From NCBI GenBank assembly GCA_023014485.1, contig JAJOZX010000940.1:322501-386500 (forward strand): a DNA stretch of 64,000 nt. Direction: 5' to 3'. A model generated the notes under the pieces. The model was given only the letters and a program-made list of their open reading frames with translations. It did no database searches and had not been told where the DNA came from. Numbering within the stretch: position 1 is the stretch's first letter; the number at the start of each line of letters is the position of its first letter. Shown one piece after another: positions 62,669 through 64,000 of the stretch. This stretch comes from Bathynomus jamesi. Taxonomy: Eukaryota; Arthropoda; Malacostraca; Isopoda; Cirolanidae. A program made the translations under genes and the position numbers.

Positions 62669-63162
62669 TATATATAATGACAATAGACTTCAGCAACTAA
62701 TTTTTTATGTAAGTAGCGAACATGATCCGATAATTATGGGAGATCTGAATTTACCTTGTAGGAATTGGGGTGGTCCTTTACAGTCTAATTCCCTGTCGTC
62801 GGCCGTACAAGGGTTTGCTCGAAAGTTCGCCTTTTCAAATGATCAAGGAACTCATTAGAAAACGCGATATGCTAGATTTACTTTTAAGTAGAGACCTTGA
62901 CTTAATTCATAATATCTCTGTAGGATACTACTTCTCCACCAGTGATCACAGGCAAATAACACTTGAAATTAAAACTAATGTTCATAATTCGGAAAGCCTG
63001 GAATACGTTTTGGATTTTAAAAGGGCTAAATTTCATGACATGAAACTGCAACTTTCGACCCATAATTGGATGAGGCTCTATCGCGCGATGATATTAATGG
63101 CACATGGACTTCTATTTTTAATTATTTTAAACGTTTACAATCAAGTTGTTGTTGCTGTTTAG
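62669..63162 (+). pseudogene. CR1/jockey-like endonuclease fragment
   Basis: Two frames together read HDPIIMGDLNLPCRNWGG (Asp/Asn), LQSNSLSSAVQGFARKF, RDMLDLLLSRDLDLIHN and FSTSDHRQITLEI (SDH), the C-terminal half of a LINE endonuclease. The frame shifts near 62850. It ends at 63162 where the next LINE begins. Confidence 0.75.
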
Positions 63163-64000
63163 CCGATCAGCCCACCCTGATCGAGCAAGCCGGCGGCACG
63201 CAGGTAACCGATCGCCCTCTCCGGAGTGGACCAGAGGTTCAGCGCACGAGTGATGTTGTGTTGTGTTCGTTGTTGTGCTAGAGCGGTACAGTCTGTCATA
63301 ATGTGTTCAATTATTTGTGGTGTGTCCTGGCACAGGTGGTACGTGTCGTCTGTGGAGTTGTCTAGTCTGTGTTTATATGTCCATAAGTTGGGGTGATGTC
63401 CACATCGGAATCGTGCTAAGTTAACTCGACCCGATCTGCTCAGGCTGATCTCTGACCTGTTAGTGGGTAGCGGCTTCGCACCTAGGACCGCATTCGGACC
63501 GAGTCGTGTCAGTGCTTTGTGGGTTAGGTGTGTGTGTATGTGTTTTCTGTACTGTGTGATGTCTGTGGGGTGTGGTATGGATTGGAGTATTTGGTTATAA
63601 TGTCTCTCTGGTGTTACCTTAATGGTGCGAGGTGTCGGTGCGTGATTGTACATGTAGTGACAAGGGTGTTGTGGGTTAGTTGTCGCTGCTGCCATGAATT
63701 GTGTTCCCCTCATGTCTAAATGTTCCCTAATTTTCAGTATTTTTGTTTCTGTGTGCAGGTAAACTATTGGTGTTGTTTGAGTGCATCCTGTAATGATACG
63801 AAGTGCGTTGTTTTGTATTGTCTGTAAGGTGTTTATGTATGTGTTTGAGATAATGGGTGCCCAGCATGGGCTAGCATAGTCCATAACTGAGCGAATATAT
63901 TGTTTGTATATGAGTGATGTTGTTTCCTGCTGGTGTCCAAAGTTTGTGTTGTATGTGACCCCAAGTATTTTGGTCCTGTGAATGTGTGGAATGTTGGTGT
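63159..64000 (-). mobile_element. LINE (LINE-H) C-terminal part, runs off the window
   Basis: Minus strand, 63159-63884 open for 241 residues: VMDYASPCWAPI-like start, TLQTIQNNALRIITGCTQTT, HLDMRGTQFMAA, then SGRVNLARFRCGHHPNLWTY and IIEHIMTDCTALAQQR with a Cys/His pattern near the end. This is the RT C-terminal region of an I/jockey-group LINE. Base composition is much higher in G and C than in its neighbours. Continues beyond 64000. Confidence 0.8.

Overview
This is eukaryotic, almost certainly arthropod DNA. A crustacean or a chelicerate such as a horseshoe crab is the best guess, but the sequence does not settle it. The window is AT-rich and dense in (AT)n, (GT)n, (GA)n and (AAT)n microsatellites. 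Nearly every recognisable coding stretch belongs to a transposable element. I find no convincing host gene, no rRNA and no CRISPR; the only tRNA-like sequences are SINE heads.

Layout. 1-1830: 5' part of a non-LTR retrotransposon (family LINE-A, minus strand). 2035-3221: a hAT element with a perfect 8-bp target duplication. 3232-3458: MITE-1. 3770-8440: a decayed Penelope-like element split by an RTE-type LINE (9-bp target duplication) and by a palindromic MITE. 8450-11730: a LINE-B copy interrupted by a MITE and by a nest of two hAT-like elements and a DD41D mariner. 12063-14115: a LINE-G 3' fragment, a mariner-like MITE and a jockey-like LINE-F. 14315-21860: a second LINE-B copy, split exactly by an almost full-length CR1 LINE on the opposite strand. 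21888-25365: two hairpin repeats, LINE-A copy 2, a fold-back mariner carrying a nested hAT MITE, and a SINE with two tRNA-like modules. 27176-29365: a CR1 relic with a fresh 310-bp tandem duplication.

29647-41503 is the most interesting block. Two DNA transposons with long terminal inverted repeats and TA target sites (called T1 and T2 here) and a third relic (T3) encode proteins sharing one motif order: D, then D-x-T-x-x-N-[ST]-G, then C-x2-H, then an RW block. This resembles the hAT RNase-H fold but matches no named superfamily I can place. T2 needs only one frameshift and one ordinary intron to read through. A fourth relic (T4), from another recurrent uncharacterised protein family, follows. 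T3 carries a hAT element with a perfect 8-bp duplication.

41504-49500: nested hAT pieces, LINE fragments, a Tc1-like element with long inverted repeats, a hAT tail, a third MITE-1, a SINE and a second DD41D mariner. 49551-52330: a hAT element with a spliced C-terminal domain, an inverted cluster of tRNA-derived SINE-1 units and a second twin-tRNA SINE. 52384-64000: LINE-A copy 3, CR1 fragments and 3'-UTR repeats, LINE-G, another CR1, a second DD41D lineage and the end of one more LINE running off the window.

The genes do not form a pathway. They record successive insertions, and many relative ages can be read from the nesting.
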